The notes under the pieces are model-generated. The model was not told the origin of the DNA, did not search any database, and saw nothing but the letters and a program-made list of their open reading frames with translations. Below, piece by piece: positions 62,280 through 64,000 of a stretch of DNA of 64,000 nt. Position 1 is the first letter of the stretch. Each line of letters opens with the position of its first letter. The position numbers were made by a program, and so were the translations under genes. Where the stretch lies: positions 29,090,612 to 29,154,611 of the forward strand of contig JASEVX010000001.1 of NCBI GenBank assembly GCA_031761405.1, read 5' to 3'. The stretch comes from Serripes groenlandicus (Eukaryota; Mollusca; Bivalvia; Cardiida; Cardiidae).

Positions 62280-62498
62280 TTAACCCTTTCCCTCATATAT
62301 ACGCTTTCCGACGCCTCTGCAGCAGATGGCTTTTTGAAAACATAGTGACAAAAGAAGAAATTGCTCAAAACGAGCAATTTCTCCTTTTGCCACAAAGTTT
62401 TCAACTTTAACTTATTCAATTATAGAGATTTTCTATTTTTTGACAAAATATGTTCAAAGTCATCTGCTGCAGAATTGTTGTATGGGGGAAAGGGTTAA
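62280..62498 (+). mobile_element. T-MITE, full length
   Basis: TTAACCCTTTCCCTCATATA, GACGCCTCTGCAGCAGATGG, hairpin GAAATTGCTCAAAACGAGCA, right CATCTGCTGCAGAATTGTTG, GGGGGAAAGGGTTAA. Confidence 0.9.
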
Positions 62499-62720
62499 CC
62501 CACTCCCACTTGCACACACACTTTGATGCATCAGAATCAGAAGTCTTAATTAAACGAACATTGTGACAGAAGGAGAAATTGCTCATGATGTGCAATTAAT
62601 TTCTCCTTTTACCACAATGTTTGCTACTAACTTTATTGATTGTAGAGATTTTCAAAATCATTTGCTGTGATGTATTCAAAGTTGTAAGCTGTAGCTTTGT
62701 TTTATGTAGGAAAGGGTTAT
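62495..62720 (+). mobile_element. T-MITE, diverged, sharing the TTAA of the previous copy
   Basis: TTAACCCACTCCCACTTGCA, TTTGATGCATCAGAATCAG, hairpin GTGACAGAAGGAGAAATTGC / TTAATTTCTCCTTTTACCAC, TGTAGGAAAGGGTTA. Confidence 0.8.
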
Positions 62721-62901
62721 AACAACATGTGTCATATGTAAATATGTACTTCATTCCGGAAGTTCATAAGTCTGCTAAAAAAAAACTTTGAAGAAGACAA
62801 CGTGATTCTCGACATACCAGAGTCAAAATGTATAAATAGGTCACAGGTGATTGAAAACTGCTACAACTCAGAAAGAATCAAACAATAATATGCAATGCAA
62901 C

Positions 62902-63075
62902 CCCTTAGCACATACAAACAGCAAATCTGCAGCAGGTCTTCGCAAAAAAATTATATTAAAGTACAATTATTTAACAAAAGTTAAAAACACTTCAAAAAAG
63001 GAGAAATTGCGCATCATGATAATAAGCAATTTTCCTTTTGCCACAATATTTTCAAAAGTAGTCCACTGCAGATAC
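62902..63075 (-). mobile_element. T-MITE, degenerate
   Basis: AACAGCAAATCTGCAGCAGG, AAAAAGGAGAAATTGCGCAT, AATTTTCCTTTTGCCACAAT, GTCCACTGCAGATACGTCTT. Confidence 0.6.
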
Positions 63076-63231
63076 GTCTTAATCATAGTAAATGCATCCT
63101 CAATGGAAAAAGATTATTATGAGGTCAAATTATCATTTAGAATCTCCACCATCATAAACATTTATTAAAATAATATGTATAATGTATTCAAAGTATACTA
63201 CGTGGTTATGAATTGACAGATGGTTAAAAAC

Positions 63232-63409
63232 GTGGTCTAGATAAGAGGGAGTATACTGGTATTTCCCCCCCCCCCATATTTGTCTCATTACTCAACCAGA
63301 CCCTATGTTGAGGGTACTCAAAAGCATTGTTTTAGAGTACCCACAACATAGGGTTTGAGTGTCAAATAAGGATTTTGGAAGATGAAAATGTCCCTTATTT
63401 AGAGCTCTG
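63232..63409. mobile_element. P-MITE, full length
   Basis: CGTGGTCTAGATAAGAGGGA at left, CCCTTATTTAGAGCTCTG at right, internal inverted repeat CCCTATGTTGAGGGTACTCA / GAGTACCCACAACATAGGG. Contains a 10-C run. Confidence 0.75.
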
Positions 63410-63857
63410 TTAAAGCAATATAATATTCATCATAAGCAAGAATCGATTTCCTTGCTTTCCTCGATAAGTTTTGAACCTAGACAACAAAGCAAAATGTGAA
63501 TCTATGCAGTAACAGGTACATTCCCTGACATTATGTGTCTAAAACGACATAAGAGACTGTTTTTATTTCCTTGTTTCTAAAAGCACAATCTCTTCTTGTT
63601 TTGCAAAATTCGCCTTTCTCTTTACTAAAAGCTTAAAAATTACATTTTGCATGGTGTCTATTTAGTCTTGATTGACCTCTGAGCTTCTCCCTGCTTGGGA
63701 AAACTCCAACAATCACCCTTTTACATAATCAACTAAAATGTTGCAATCAAAGATTTTAAACATGTTATTCATAACCTGATAAAACATTTATAGACTCTTC
63801 CGTATTGAAAACCTTTTAAGAAAGAATGTCATAACTATAAAATGATGATTTTGATCA

Positions 63858-64000
63858 ACAAGAGAAAACACTGTGGTTAAAGGAAGAATTGCTCACAATG
63901 AGCTAATTTTTTTCCCTTATGTGTTTTCAAAAGCCTGCTGACCATTTCCCACGTTCAGATGCATGTTGACACATCTGTATCCTACAACTTTGGAAAAAAT
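63858..64000. mobile_element. T-MITE remnants at the window edge
   Basis: AACACTGTGGTTAAAGGAAG, AATTGCTCACAATGAGC; then CATTTCCCACGTTCAGATGC starts another copy cut by the window end. 63410-63857 holds nothing recognised. Confidence 0.45.

Overview
The window reads as nuclear DNA of a bivalve mollusc (inference). The host genes are metazoan, with GT-AG introns: TBCB, two DHRS1-like SDRs, a GT32 glycosyltransferase, FKBP2 and a ZNF862-like hAT protein. The rest is AT-rich and packed with tRNA-headed SINEs, palindromic MITEs, minisatellites and a tyrosine-recombinase retrotransposon, a mix common in bivalve assemblies. I see no bacterial operons, CRISPR arrays or plasmid features. One assembly gap of 200 N lies at 20578-20777.

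Layout. 146-1933 (+): last three coding exons of TBCB. 5995-6990 (+) and 14931-15923 (+): two intronless DHRS1 paralogues in the same orientation, separated by a foldback element, several SINEs and a dead Tc1 transposon (11201-12681). 16211-20014: an exact 327-bp tandem duplication, two GAGCCGTCCC elements and a MITE cluster. 20778-25113 (-): a GT32 gene running into the gap, with a shifted reading-frame segment. 26760-32368 (-): a nearly complete Ngaro/DIRS-like retrotransposon with split direct repeats. 33000-39500: minisatellites and a ~190-bp satellite. 39956-43391 (+): FKBP2 in four exons, with repeats in its introns. 47469-49983 (+): a three-exon hAT-derived gene. 50 kb to the end: MITEs, SINEs and older repeats, with no host gene recognised.

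The most striking signal is one MITE family, called T-MITE here. It is about 230 bp, with TTAACCCTTTCCC...GGGAAAGGGTTAA ends, inner CTGCAGCAGACG inverted repeats and a central ~55-bp hairpin. By eye about 50 copies, whole or partial, occupy perhaps 15% of the window. The hairpin shows paired substitutions between subfamilies and a G:U-compatible asymmetry.

Strand convention for T-MITEs: '+' means the GACGCCTCTGCAGCAGACG end is on the left, '-' means the TACGACAATTCTGCAGCAGACG end is on the left. SINE families are labelled A (core with GCGCTCAGGATTG), B (core with AAGGGCATTCCACC on the minus strand), C (core with TGTGGAAAAGC) and D (short tRNA-like head followed by an ATGTAAAATA tail). A, B and C share a 3' tail. 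'agctca' repeats are an older dispersed family that starts AGCTCACCTG and has a GGTGAGCTATTG hairpin arm.
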